Below, piece after piece: positions 35,069 through 43,474 of a DNA stretch of 43,474 nt. A program made the translations under genes and the position numbers. How positions within the stretch are numbered: the stretch's first letter is position 1; each line of letters starts with the position of its first letter. The notes under the pieces are model-generated. The model made no database searches and was not told the DNA's origin. It was given only the letters and a program-made list of their open reading frames with translations. Origin of the DNA: Priapulus caudatus (Eukaryota > Priapulida > Priapulimorpha > Priapulimorphida > Priapulidae); contig NW_014577952.1 in the NCBI RefSeq assembly GCF_000485595.1, positions 88,550 to 132,023 of the forward strand, read 5' to 3'.

Positions 35069-35926
35069 TGTAATAATGAAGGATTCGTTCATATATATAT
35101 ATCATGTCTGCGTGTGTGTTCGTGTGTGTGGATGTGTGTGATCGTGGCCCGTGTGTATAATCGATATGTTAAGTAGCATGCGAGGTTCTAACCCAAGGTC
35201 CTGGCTTGGCGGCGGGCCCTTGTGAGGTACCCCTGAGGTAATCACAAAGTAGACAGACCGAAATGTACGTACAAGCAATATCGATCATTTAATTCTTACA
35301 CATAAACTTACAGAGACAAGTTATTAGTTACATATTAATGCAAGATCTCTAAAGGAGTTTACACATGCGCAATAGCATTTACTAGTCTAAAAGGAAGTTT
35401 GGAAGACATACGTTTAATGACGCATACTATATAACACGATATAACGGTAAGACCATAACTATAACAAATATCCGAGAACGTCAAGAGCGCTGACCAGGGC
35501 GGCTTTAATACTAACATACTCACAGACTGGTACCCCTGGATTGAACTGCTGTTTGGGTCCAGAAGTACGGTTTATATTCTACATTTAAAGGCAAATTAGC
35601 CTCGTGTACGTGACTTAGTAGTCTAACGAGTTTTTAGTGTAGGTTAATGCATGTCTAGACGCAGTGGTCATCGTTGACCAGCTGTCTACATTCTCTAGCA
35701 AGGGCTTGTTTCTTTGTATGCCATGGCAGGTTCTACGGCCGCTTTGCTTGGACTAAGTGATGTAATCGTGTAATCATGTTCTTTACGATTCCAGCTGGGC
35801 GACACGGTCTTGAGTTAGAAAGGGTTTGCTTATCTGTGTAATCTAGCCTTGACGTAGACGTGGCCAAAGAACCGTGCCTGCCCTGCGGCGTTGCTCTATA
35901 TCGTAACTGACTTTAGCTTCATTACA
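35069..35926 (-). repeat. LTR-like repeat, 3' copy in element orientation
   Basis: Shares with 38933-39756 long exact words such as ACATACTCACAGACTGGTAC and GACGTAGACGTGGCCAAAGA. Most differences are single-base gains or losses. Contains an (AT)n/(GT)n patch at 35090-35160. Confidence 0.8.
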
Positions 35927-35940
35927 CTGCTCCCCTCTTT

Positions 35941-38932
35941 ATGAAAAAGTTTATGAGCTATATTCTATAGCGAAGAACTTTAAGGTTATATTGTACGTTT
36001 TTTATTCATGTTATGCCCTTTTCTTTTGAAAAAATAGTGTGTTAATCCCCTCTTCCAAAAACTTAACTATTCCTTAATTAATCTGTCGTCTTTAATTGTC
36101 CGTGGGAGTATCTCCGTGGCTCCGTCGGTTCATTTGCGTGGCTTCTCCGTGGGGCTTCTCCGTGTGGCTTCTCCGTGTTAGTGGTCTGGTCTCAACTATC
36201 TGGTGCTGGGTGGTTAGGACTGCGCTCGGACGATGTTTCGTTTGAGTTTCTCGCTCCAGAACATCAAGGCGTCGTATCTGCGTCGATGGCAGGACTCCAT
36301 GTAGTCGTAGTAAGACGTCCGAAGTCGAAGTAGCAGGTTGGGGGTCGCTCTTGGGGTTGCGTGTAGGGGTAGGGGGGAATATATTCGGGAGTGGGAATGT
36401 GAGTGTCCGATGGGATCCATCTGAGGAAGTAGGCGGGGGGGAGGGTGGATGTCGGTGGGGGTGGAGGTGTAAGCGTGAGCGAACATGGCATCGGGGTGAC
36501 AGCGAGAACTGGTCTTCCTGGAGTGTTGAACCTGGTTGCTAGGCGACGGCGGCGATCGGCAGTCTCGAAGTGTCGGATCTGCTGCCCGTGGTGCGTGGCG
36601 TTCGTGGTGGTTGTAGTGTCCGTGGTAGTGGTGGTGTCCGTTGTTAGTGCTGGTGTCCGTGGTGGTGGTGTCGTTGTCGTTTGGTTCAGCTGATCGGCAG
36701 TGTAGAATATCTGGTGTGGTAATGACTTGGTAGAAGAGTAGAGAAGGATTAGACATCGTGAACGTTATAATGCAACGCACAATGCAAGTCTTCATGCAGG
36801 ATAATACTCAACCGCACGTTGATCACGGTGTTTTCCAGGTTTAGAATCGTTTGGGTATGGTCGCCTTGTTGTAGTTTGTATCCACGGTGTTAGCATATAA
36901 GTAGTGATGAGACAGAAATGCTGTTAAAACTGATAAACATAGGATTATTCACTGGTCGTGAATATCATAATCAAAAACCGAACGAAATAAACAAAGTCGA
37001 AGGTGTTATAAGAACGCCTTCCAACAAGTTATACATGTATGAAAAAAAAATCCCGTAATTACGTAATTGCAAAAAGAAAATATAATCTAAAGAAATATAG
37101 ATTGAAAAACAACATAGATAAAACGAAATTGCAATGAAATCAAAAAGGTAAGCATGCGATAAACGTGTAACATCGTACTCAATACATAAACTGTAATATG
37201 CTCTAAAAGTACACAGAAGTGAAATCATAAAAATTTAAACATATATTATGTGGTCAAAAAAACTGAAAGTAGTAGGTGGTCACCAACAAACAGAAATACG
37301 TGCCGTTTACTGACACTAGTGCACCTCTATACCTGAAAATACTAAATCAGTTAGAATCTGCGCCTGATCATACAACATGATTTGCTCGAATATCACACAA
37401 TCGGATATATGGGGGTGGGGCGAGTGGTTAAAGCATAATCAGTTAAATCCCTGATATAATATCTCTGCGTGTGCTATCTAGAACTCTCGCTGTAGTACTG
37501 TCGTATGGCTGGGGAAAAAAAATTGAAAAACAAGAAAAGAATAATAATAACAATAACGAAGTGCTATGATCTCTCACTGTTGGATTAGTGTTTTGCGTTC
37601 GTTGCAGGGCTTCAACAGCTTAGTAGGTGATCACTCCTACCAAGGCACTAATTGCTGATCAACGCAAATGACGTCCCGTTTATCTAACCTGTAGTTAATC
37701 AGAGGGAGTCGTCTAGGACTCTAGGCGGCTCTCAAGTATCGTCATAACCGAATATGCGTGCATAAATGTACGTTGCATAATGAATTTAAACAGGTAGACG
37801 GTGGGTGGGTGGTTGTTTTTCGGGCCCTAGGGGGGTACAAATCGCAGTGACATGAGCACTGTAAATGTGAGTGGCATGTTATTATTTGTTCTTCAACCTG
37901 GTTGACCTTGTCTCAAACCCTGTATATACGAAAAAATATAGCCACATAGGTGCCCTCAAACCGTTGTTAGTGAATGGTGTGAAATTTCGCTGCGCGATTG
38001 ATAGTACAATCCTGGGGCTACACGACGGCTCTCTGACCTCGTTAACCGTTAATGACTTTCGTCTCACCTTCACTTTCGTAAATCTTTGTGGACGAATTTT
38101 CTCAGCGATTCTCTCTCTTACTTCCTGACTCTCTGTCATGGCTGTGCAATATAATGACACTGTGGTACCACTGTACGTATGTATGTATGAAATGGCATTG
38201 TACAACGCAGTTGAGAAACTCACAAGGCGGGCGATGATGATAGTGGGGCGGGCGGGTGGAGAAAGTAGATCATAAAACATACGGATTAAAACTATTGTTT
38301 TCCCCAGTTTCATTACGACAACTGAAAAAACCAAAAAAAAACTAACCTTGTCTCTCGTTTACAAGCTGTTACATAAACACTGTCGAGAAAAAAATGAAAT
38401 ATCAGTTTCATCGTCTGACAAAAAGGTAAAATAACGTTAATAGCACTAGGGTATATTCGTGATAAAGGGTGTATATATAATAACCAACAGATCATGCGCA
38501 GATCCACTAATCAGCAATCACAGGCGTAAACGTGCACTTACGGTTTCATGTTCATTTCTTACGGCAGCGACACTCTCGCCTCGTGCTTCGTCTCCGCGCT
38601 CACACGCGACGAATGTAGAGTGTATACCGACATAGATCTCGGATTGTATACCGACATACCGAGTATACATAAAAACAACAGTCATATTAGCAACACAATA
38701 TATCAACGAACTATATTAGAACGTAGATGACCAACGACAATTAATTAAAAAGACGTCTATTACTATTAGAAACAAATCTGCCTTAGAGAAAAAACGTATT
38801 TGATGTACTGTACTGTACGCACGTTTGTACACAAATACAACAAATATTCTTAAATATACTAGACACTGTTATTAACAAAATGAATCTGTCTACTCGTGTT
38901 ATACCTTGCCAAGCTGTGGGAAACGGCATCAG
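35941..38932. other. Interior of the LTR-flanked element; no established gene
   Basis: 36110-36185 holds four copies of a GGCTTCTCCGTG-type word. A 193-codon minus-strand frame (36795-36214) is Pro/His/Thr/Ser-rich at first and ends SYYDYMESCHRRRYDALMFW then SEKLKRNIVRAQS; its C-terminus looks protein-like and it lies about 270 bp before the polypurine tract, as the last frame of an LTR element would, but I do not recognise it. A second minus-strand frame (38334-37882, 150 codons, containing ESQEVRERIAEKIRPQRF) is also unrecognised. Neither is called as a gene. Confidence 0.45.
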
Positions 38933-39756
38933 TGTAATAATGAAAGATTCGTTTATATATATATGTACTCTCGTGTGTGTTCGTGTGCGTGATGTGTGTG
39001 ATCGTGGCCCGTGACGTATAATGTATAGTGTATATACCATGTGACGTACTAACCCAAAGGTCCTGCTTGGCGCGGGCACCCTTGTGAGGTACCCTGAGGT
39101 AATCACAAAGTAGACAGACACGAAATGTACGTACAACAATATATCTATTTAATTCTTACACAAAACTTACAGAGACAAGTTATTAGTTACATATTTAATG
39201 CAAGATCTCTAAAAGGAGTTTACACACGTAAATACATTTACTAGTCTTAAAAGGAGTTTTAAGACATACGTTTAAGACGCATGCTATAACACGAATACGG
39301 TAAGATCTAAACTATAACACATATACGAGAACTGTCAAAGCGCTGACCAAGCGCTTTAATACTACATACTCACAGACTGGTACCCTGGATTGAACTGCTG
39401 TTTGGGTCCAGAAGTACGGTTTATATTCTACATTTAAAGGCAATTAGCCTCGTACGTGACTTAGTAGTGCTACGAGTTTTTAGTGTAGGTTAATGATGTC
39501 TAGACCAGTGGTCATCTTGACCACTGTCTACATTCTCTAGAAGGAGTGTTTCTTTGTACCATGCAGTTCTACGTCCCTTGCTTGGACTAATGATCATCGT
39601 TAATCATGTTCTTTACGACTCTAGCTGGGCGACACGGTCTTAGTTAGAAAGGGGGTTGCTTCTCTGTGTAATCTAGCCTTGACGTAGACGTGGCCAAAGA
39701 ACCGTGCCTGTCCTGCGGCGTTGCTCTATATCGTAACTAACTTTAGCTTCATTACA
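38933..39756 (-). repeat. LTR-like repeat, 5' copy in element orientation
   Basis: Partner of 35069-35926, beginning TGTAATAATGAAAGATTCG and ending CTTTAGCTTCATTACA. It is some 30 bp shorter through scattered small deletions. Confidence 0.8.
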
Positions 39757-40111
39757 TAATTAATTATATAATCCCATAACCGTTTAATTAAACAATATTG
39801 TTTAAATATAAAATTTAACAAAGTAACATTTTCATGTGTATCACATCTCATATTCTTTGACGAGTGAACAAGTTTGATATCTTTTCAATATATTGTGAAC
39901 AACGATTTACTCATGCCGATAATAAGATACCACTAAAACAACAATACCGACAAATTTATACTTAAAATCACACATTGCTACCTTTTCAAGTAATTTCACT
40001 GGCAAACACATGATTAATAAAACTTTTGTGCTGCATGATGTTACGAGATGATGTTATGTGCATAATATAAACAACGCGAGAGAAGCCAGTGTCCGCTCCC
40101 GCGCTAGGTTC
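39757..40111. other. AT-rich flank; 3' region of the Ig receptor gene
   Basis: Lies just after the receptor tail stop (minus strand). No repeat or exon was seen. An ATTAAA (minus strand, near 39788) is a possible poly(A) signal. Confidence 0.4.
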
Positions 40112-40609
40112 TCATACGAGGGTGTCCAGGCGACCGTCAACTACGGTGACGCCACCAATGCCAGCATAACACGGCAGGTCAGTTTGTTGAGTCATTGTTG
40201 TTGTCAGCGATTGGTTGAAAACACGGTTAGAACTAACGTGTAATGAATTAGTGTGGGAAGAGTATGCTGTCGGGGGTAGAATAGGGTTGGGTTCACCGAT
40301 AGAGCTATGACAACCACCCTCGTCATTATTTTCTGGTTCGTCGGACCGGGCTCGTTGGCTCGTTTTTTCACTTGGTCGCGGATTCCCTTGTTCGTGACGA
40401 CTTGCATGTGTGATCAAGATATCATTGGTACCGGAGTCATACTGCCCTACTGCATGATGTTTGCTGTTTGGTTGGGTGGCGAACACCTGCTTATGACCAG
40501 CTGGTGGCTCTTGATCCGTGATGTAGTCCTCGTTTTCGTACGTTTCTTGTGCGCCGTCTCTTAACACAGTATCAAGACACAGTATCAGGATCACGTTTAT
40601 CTCTTCTCT
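40112..40609 (-). CDS. Probable cytoplasmic tail of the Ig receptor, separated by an in-frame stop
   Basis: Directly after the receptor's TAA (40612-40610) the same frame stays open for about 165 codons to a TGA at 40112. It contains DTVLRDGAQETYENEDYITD, a Tyr motif in an acidic context, then hydrophilic Ser/Thr/Asn/Pro-rich sequence with no signal peptide or membrane segment, as a signalling tail would. Another frame across the junction reads VGGIYLKRRDKRDPDTV, a classic basic stop-transfer sequence, and ends in the same DTV at a repeat (ACACAGTATCA at 40564 and 40577, period 13). One lost base upstream plus a 13-bp duplication here would therefore join membrane segment, KRR and tail. This could be assembly error, a real null allele, or a tailless receptor with an unused remnant. 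Confidence 0.6.
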   Translation of the reverse strand, partial: REEINVILILCLDTVLRDGAQETYENEDYITDQEPPAGHKQVFATQPNSKHHAVGQYDSGTNDILITHASRHEQGNPRPSEKTSQRARSDEPENNDEGGCHSSIGEPNPILPPTAYSSHTNSLHVSSNRVFNQSLTTTMTQQTDLPCYAGIGGVTVVDGRLDTLV

Positions 40610-42262
40610 TTAGGTAGATTCCACCGACATGATTACAAGAAGGATTACAAGAAATAAGCCAGGTCTGGCCAGTCCGACAATAAGTCCAATGCTTGATGTT
40701 TGTGGTGGAGGGACAACAACCACAGACATTGTATTGGCAGAGAAGACGTTTCCTGCAAGATTGCAGACTGCGCATGAGTAGTCGCCCGCATCGACAGGGG
40801 TGACAGAGCCTCTCTCGTACGTGCTGTTGACTTTTGCTGGGATAACAGTTCCGTTGTGAAGCCATGAATAACTTGGCTCGGGGTTTCCGTCTGCGTTACA
40901 GAGCAGCCACAGCGCACTGCCGTGGTTGACAGTCATAACGCCTGCCTGACTGTCACCGCTGACTCCTTCTCCTCGAATGTAAATAACATTGAGCCGAACA
41001 TCGACTGACAGTGACTGGAATGATTCGTGGATGTTAACATTACAGGTAAGTATTTTGTCGTGATCATCAGCGGTAAACGTACGCGTCAGTTTGCTGTACG
41101 TCGTTAAAGTTCCATCAACTTCACTGGCATGTGAAGTATTAGCTCCGTCTACAGATGTATCACCAAGTTTCCATGTTACTGTTCCTCCCGGAAAGCTTTT
41201 ATCTGTAGTGCAGCTAACCTCAACGGATCCTGCAAGTATCGTCATATTACCGTCTACATTATTGCCGTCTATCGCCATTGTGACATTCTTTGCTGGCACT
41301 AACACGGTCACATTCAACTTGTTACTCGACATGTATTCTCCAAGCACACTAGTTGCTTTACACGCGTACAATCCTCTGTGTTTAAACTTGACTAACTCGA
41401 TCACCAGCTCGTCGCCTGCAGCTTGTTTCTCCTGGTCGTCGTGCAACCACGTGTAAAAGGGCTCTGGATAGCCGTCAGCATTGCAGCGTAGAATCAGCTT
41501 TTCTGCCTCGATAATAATGACGTCATCATCACTGGAGTTGTTGCTGCTGACGATGATCACGGTGTCTGCCATGTACAAAATCTCCGTTAACACTTCTTCG
41601 GGTAAACTTTGGTGAATTAAGATATGACAACGAAGTTCTTTGTCAATGTCTTCCGTTAAAAACCTGTGACTCAGGATATTTTTTGTTGTAAATGTCTTGT
41701 TTCTTGAACCCGCTTCCTCAGTTTGACTGGAGTCGGCAGTGATATTTTCACCATTCAGCAACCAGGTGATGCTAGCTGCTGGGTTACTGCTGTCAGATAC
41801 ACAGGAGAACTGTAGTGTTCCATCCGGTGATGAAGAGCTGTCTATAAGAGACATGATAACCGACTGTTGTGGCACAAGCACAGTTAGATGACCCTTGTTA
41901 GATAAATGGCCGCTCCCCGGCGCGACCTCGGCTTGCTGCCACACACAATAAAACTCTGCGTCATCTCTCTCAACTCTCAAGTTAGATATTAGCAAGCCAA
42001 AGTTTCCTGTGTCGTACATGTTGGCGTCAATGTAGGAATATTTATCTTCATCAGTAGGACTTACGTAGGAACCGTCACAATACCAATAAAGGAAAGTAGG
42101 AAATTCTTCCACGGAATTAAAACTAAAGTCAATCGTGCAGGGTACCGTAACATTGGAACCTTCAACTGCCTCCGTGTCACATGGTTGCTGCAGGAACTGC
42201 GTCCTTACCGCCACTAAGGCTGCACACAATACAGATGCTGTCATAAATTGACGTTTGATCAT
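40610..42262 (-). CDS. Transmembrane receptor with five Ig domains
   Basis: A 550-residue single-exon frame. I start at the Met at 42262 (MIKRQFMTASVLCAALVAVR), a good signal peptide. A pyrimidine-rich acceptor (GTATTTACCGTTTCAG, exon from 42334) lies 72 bases upstream, so the longer open frame further upstream is probably intron. Domains by Cys pair and core Trp: Ig1 V-type C42-C106 (W60), Ig2 C154-C212 (W167, ending RCHILIHQS), Ig3 C260-C301 (CNADGYPEPFYTW), Ig4 C351-C407 (W364, CNVNIHES), Ig5 C455-C497 (CNADGNPEPSYSW). Ig2 and Ig4 look like CD80-type C2 sets, as in nectins, CADMs and Kirrels; Ig3 and Ig5 are I-type. There are about ten N-glycosylation sequons. A membrane segment (525-544, IGLIVGLARPGLFLVILLVI) precedes a stop at MSVEST. 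A cell-surface adhesion or recognition receptor is inferred; the ligand is unknown. All five domains in one exon is unusual for an Ig gene. Confidence 0.88.
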   Translation of the reverse strand: MIKRQFMTASVLCAALVAVRTQFLQQPCDTEAVEGSNVTVPCTIDFSFNSVEEFPTFLYWYCDGSYVSPTDEDKYSYIDANMYDTGNFGLLISNLRVERDDAEFYCVWQQAEVAPGSGHLSNKGHLTVLVPQQSVIMSLIDSSSSPDGTLQFSCVSDSSNPAASITWLLNGENITADSSQTEEAGSRNKTFTTKNILSHRFLTEDIDKELRCHILIHQSLPEEVLTEILYMADTVIIVSSNNSSDDDVIIIEAEKLILRCNADGYPEPFYTWLHDDQEKQAAGDELVIELVKFKHRGLYACKATSVLGEYMSSNKLNVTVLVPAKNVTMAIDGNNVDGNMTILAGSVEVSCTTDKSFPGGTVTWKLGDTSVDGANTSHASEVDGTLTTYSKLTRTFTADDHDKILTCNVNIHESFQSLSVDVRLNVIYIRGEGVSGDSQAGVMTVNHGSALWLLCNADGNPEPSYSWLHNGTVIPAKVNSTYERGSVTPVDAGDYSCAVCNLAGNVFSANTMSVVVVPPPQTSSIGLIVGLARPGLFLVILLVIMSVEST

Positions 42263-42359
42263 CGAGCCGGTGAGCGCACGTACGTCCAGACCCGGTGAAT
42301 CCAGAAGCGGTAATATCAGCAGAATCAAGAGTCCCTGAAACGGTAAATACAGACAATAA

Positions 42360-43116
42360 CCCGACAGAATTTGTAACCCGAGAAGTAATGTGATATTGGA
42401 GAGGTTTAAATTTAACTCCCGAGTACAACAACAAGGTGAAACTATACAAGCTTTTGCAGCATATTTGCGCAATAAAGCAAGCACCTGTGAATATGGGCAA
42501 CTGTGTGAGGCCACAATTAAAAAAATATTTGTTTGCTCTCACTCGACCCCGGCTTTTTTTTTAGACGGGTCTTTTTACAAATTCAGCATGGTGTCTACAT
42601 GCTTAGGTGTGCTTGCGTGGAGATACCTTTTATGTTGAATGTTTGTTTTGCTTGGTACATATAATGTATTGCCTACAGATTTATATAATGTACAGTGATA
42701 CAATTTGTAAAAAAAAAGATTGGGAAAGATCAATAATTTTTTTTTTAGTCAGCCCCTTTTTGGCGGGTCGGTCAGGTGAGGGCAAACAAACAATATTTTT
42801 GTTATGGCCCGATCAGATCATTAGAGACAAAATAGTCATAAGAATTACATCTGTCGGTGCCCGGAAAATACTGTTAAGAGAAAGTTACCTCACATTGGAC
42901 AAAGCCATACATACGTGTCAGATGCACAAACTGTCAGAGCATGATGATAAGTTTATGCAAAATAAACTTAATGTTGATGTTGTCAGAGAACAGCGTACAC
43001 CACATTGGAAAAGAACCCCGCAAGCTAACGCGTGGCCCGAGCAATCACAAACACACAATTTGCACCCGATTCGTATCTTTTCACACGCCGACAGCGTTGA
43101 AAAGATGGCAATATAG
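42360..43116 (+). mobile_element. Ty3/gypsy-type gag remnant
   Basis: The frame PDRICNPRSNVILERFKFNS, then RVQQQGETIQAFAAYLRNKA and STCEYGQLCE (42360-42509), resumes after an insertion as PDQIIRDKIVIRI then LLRESYLTLDKAIHTCQMHK. This matches the retrotransposon gag pattern (YCxPRKNVxxERxxFNxRxQ…GExxxxFxxxLRxLAxxCxFG…IRDxIVxGI…LLxExxLTLxxAxxxC). No zinc knuckle, protease or RT follows in the window. It lies in the 5' intron or upstream region of the Ig receptor gene, in the opposite orientation. Confidence 0.75.
42513..42805. mobile_element. 293-bp MITE inserted in the gag remnant
   Basis: Terminal inverted repeats: ACAATTAAAAAAATATTTGT then TTGCTCTCACTCGACC on the left; the right end, inverted, reads ATAACAAAAATATTGTTTGT then TTGCCCTCACCTGACC. 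GGCC at 42509-42512 and 42806-42809 is a possible 4-bp target duplication. No coding capacity. It interrupts gag between CEYGQLCE and DQIIRDKIV. Confidence 0.75.
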
Positions 43117-43474
43117 CAACGCTATTGCGTTGTGAAAAATATAATTTTCAACACGCCGACTGCGTGCGAAAAGTTTTCAACGCGCTGGATGCATGCGAAA
43201 ATAGGCTTGTATGAAGGCTGCTATTTTTCGCTAAAAATGGCGGTTCAATGCCGCCACTTCGTTCACTTTATGGCTTACAGGCTGTATTTTCTTTAAGAAG
43301 AAGAATTTTTAGTTACTATCTACATATTAGATGGGTTATCAATGTTACAGTTTCTGCATTTGACGTACAAAAATCTCTTATTTTGGTGGCCTACGGCTGC
43401 GATTTGCTGAACAATCCCATTAGACGACATCATTGCTTACATTGACGATAGCTGAAATTACTTCAAACCCTTGT
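43117..43474. other. Short tandem phrases, no gene seen
   Basis: ACACGCCGACAGCGTTGAAA (about 43083) recurs as ACACGCCGACTGCGTGCGAA (about 43151), with AAAAGTTTTCAACGCGCTGG between and ATGCATGCGAAAATAG after. The rest is unremarkable. Confidence 0.45.

Larger units (their letters stand above)
35069..39756 (-). mobile_element. LTR-flanked element without recognisable pol
   Basis: Two direct repeats of about 858 and 824 bp bound a 3.0-kb interior. Both begin TGTAATAATGAA and end CTTCATTACA on the + strand, so they carry the TG...CA ends and short inverted termini (TGTAAT/ATTACA) of LTRs. A polypurine tract (AAAGAGGGGAGCAG, minus strand, 35940-35927) lies directly before the repeat at 35926, fixing the orientation as minus. 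Flanking bases (AAAT on the left, TAAT on the right) are close but not an exact target duplication. No TGG-type primer-binding site, RT, RNase H or integrase motif was found. Best read as a non-autonomous or gutted LTR retrotransposon; two solo LTRs is the alternative. Confidence 0.6.

Noticed and set aside
42263-42514. An N-terminal 84-residue extension of the Ig receptor
   Set aside because: The frame is open, but a good splice acceptor at 42335 and a proper signal peptide starting at 42262 indicate that the extension is mostly intron and gag remnant on the other strand.

Overview
This is a piece of animal nuclear DNA. The coding parts are split by GT-AG introns, the telomere-type repeat is TTAGGG/CCCTAA, and most of the window is microsatellite, minisatellite and decayed transposons. 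Two hemerythrin genes point to a marine lophotrochozoan (brachiopod, phoronid, annelid or sipunculan). The string EQGxMIRANY after the second helix resembles, from memory, brachiopod (Lingula) hemerythrins more than sipunculan ones, so a lophophorate is my best guess, held weakly. A 576-base run of N (24741-25316) and many single-base differences between repeat copies mark this as a draft, indel-prone assembly. Frameshifts should be read with that in mind.

Layout. 1-6550: non-coding; from about 1890 an array of a complex repeat unit (two unique blocks alternating with microsatellites), part of it inverted around a CAGA/TCTG tract. 7745-9800: a foldback or long-TIR element with nested inverted repeats. 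10295-12980: long CT tracts and non-coding sequence. 12981-18729: the clearest gene locus, two divergent (head-to-head) hemerythrin genes, each with four exons of matching length and phase and a TATAAAAG box. The right copy is intact; the left copy has indels in exon 3. 20272-24720: a retrotransposon tail, two copies of a hAT transposase 3' end, and between them the last two exons of an unrecognised minus-strand gene (22498-23095). 25317-27420: a block with strikingly little G on the + strand. 28174-29505: interstitial telomeric repeats, hairpins and a tRNA-like sequence. 29661-30271: a minus-strand remnant of a rhodopsin-class GPCR in which the TM3-TM4 segment is tandemly duplicated. 33362-34355: fragments of a Penelope-like element, a Helitron 3' end and a non-LTR reverse transcriptase. 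35069-39756: two ~0.8 kb LTR-like repeats flanking 3 kb with no recognisable pol. 40112-42262: a minus-strand five-Ig-domain transmembrane receptor whose tail is cut off by one in-frame stop. 42360-43116: a Ty3/gypsy gag remnant split by a 293-bp MITE.

Functionally, the hemerythrins would be soluble non-heme di-iron oxygen-binding proteins made from a shared locus. The Ig receptor and GPCR remnant are cell-surface genes with no visible connection to them. I see no operon-like or defence-island organisation. Gene-level calls rest on motif reading alone; no database search was possible.
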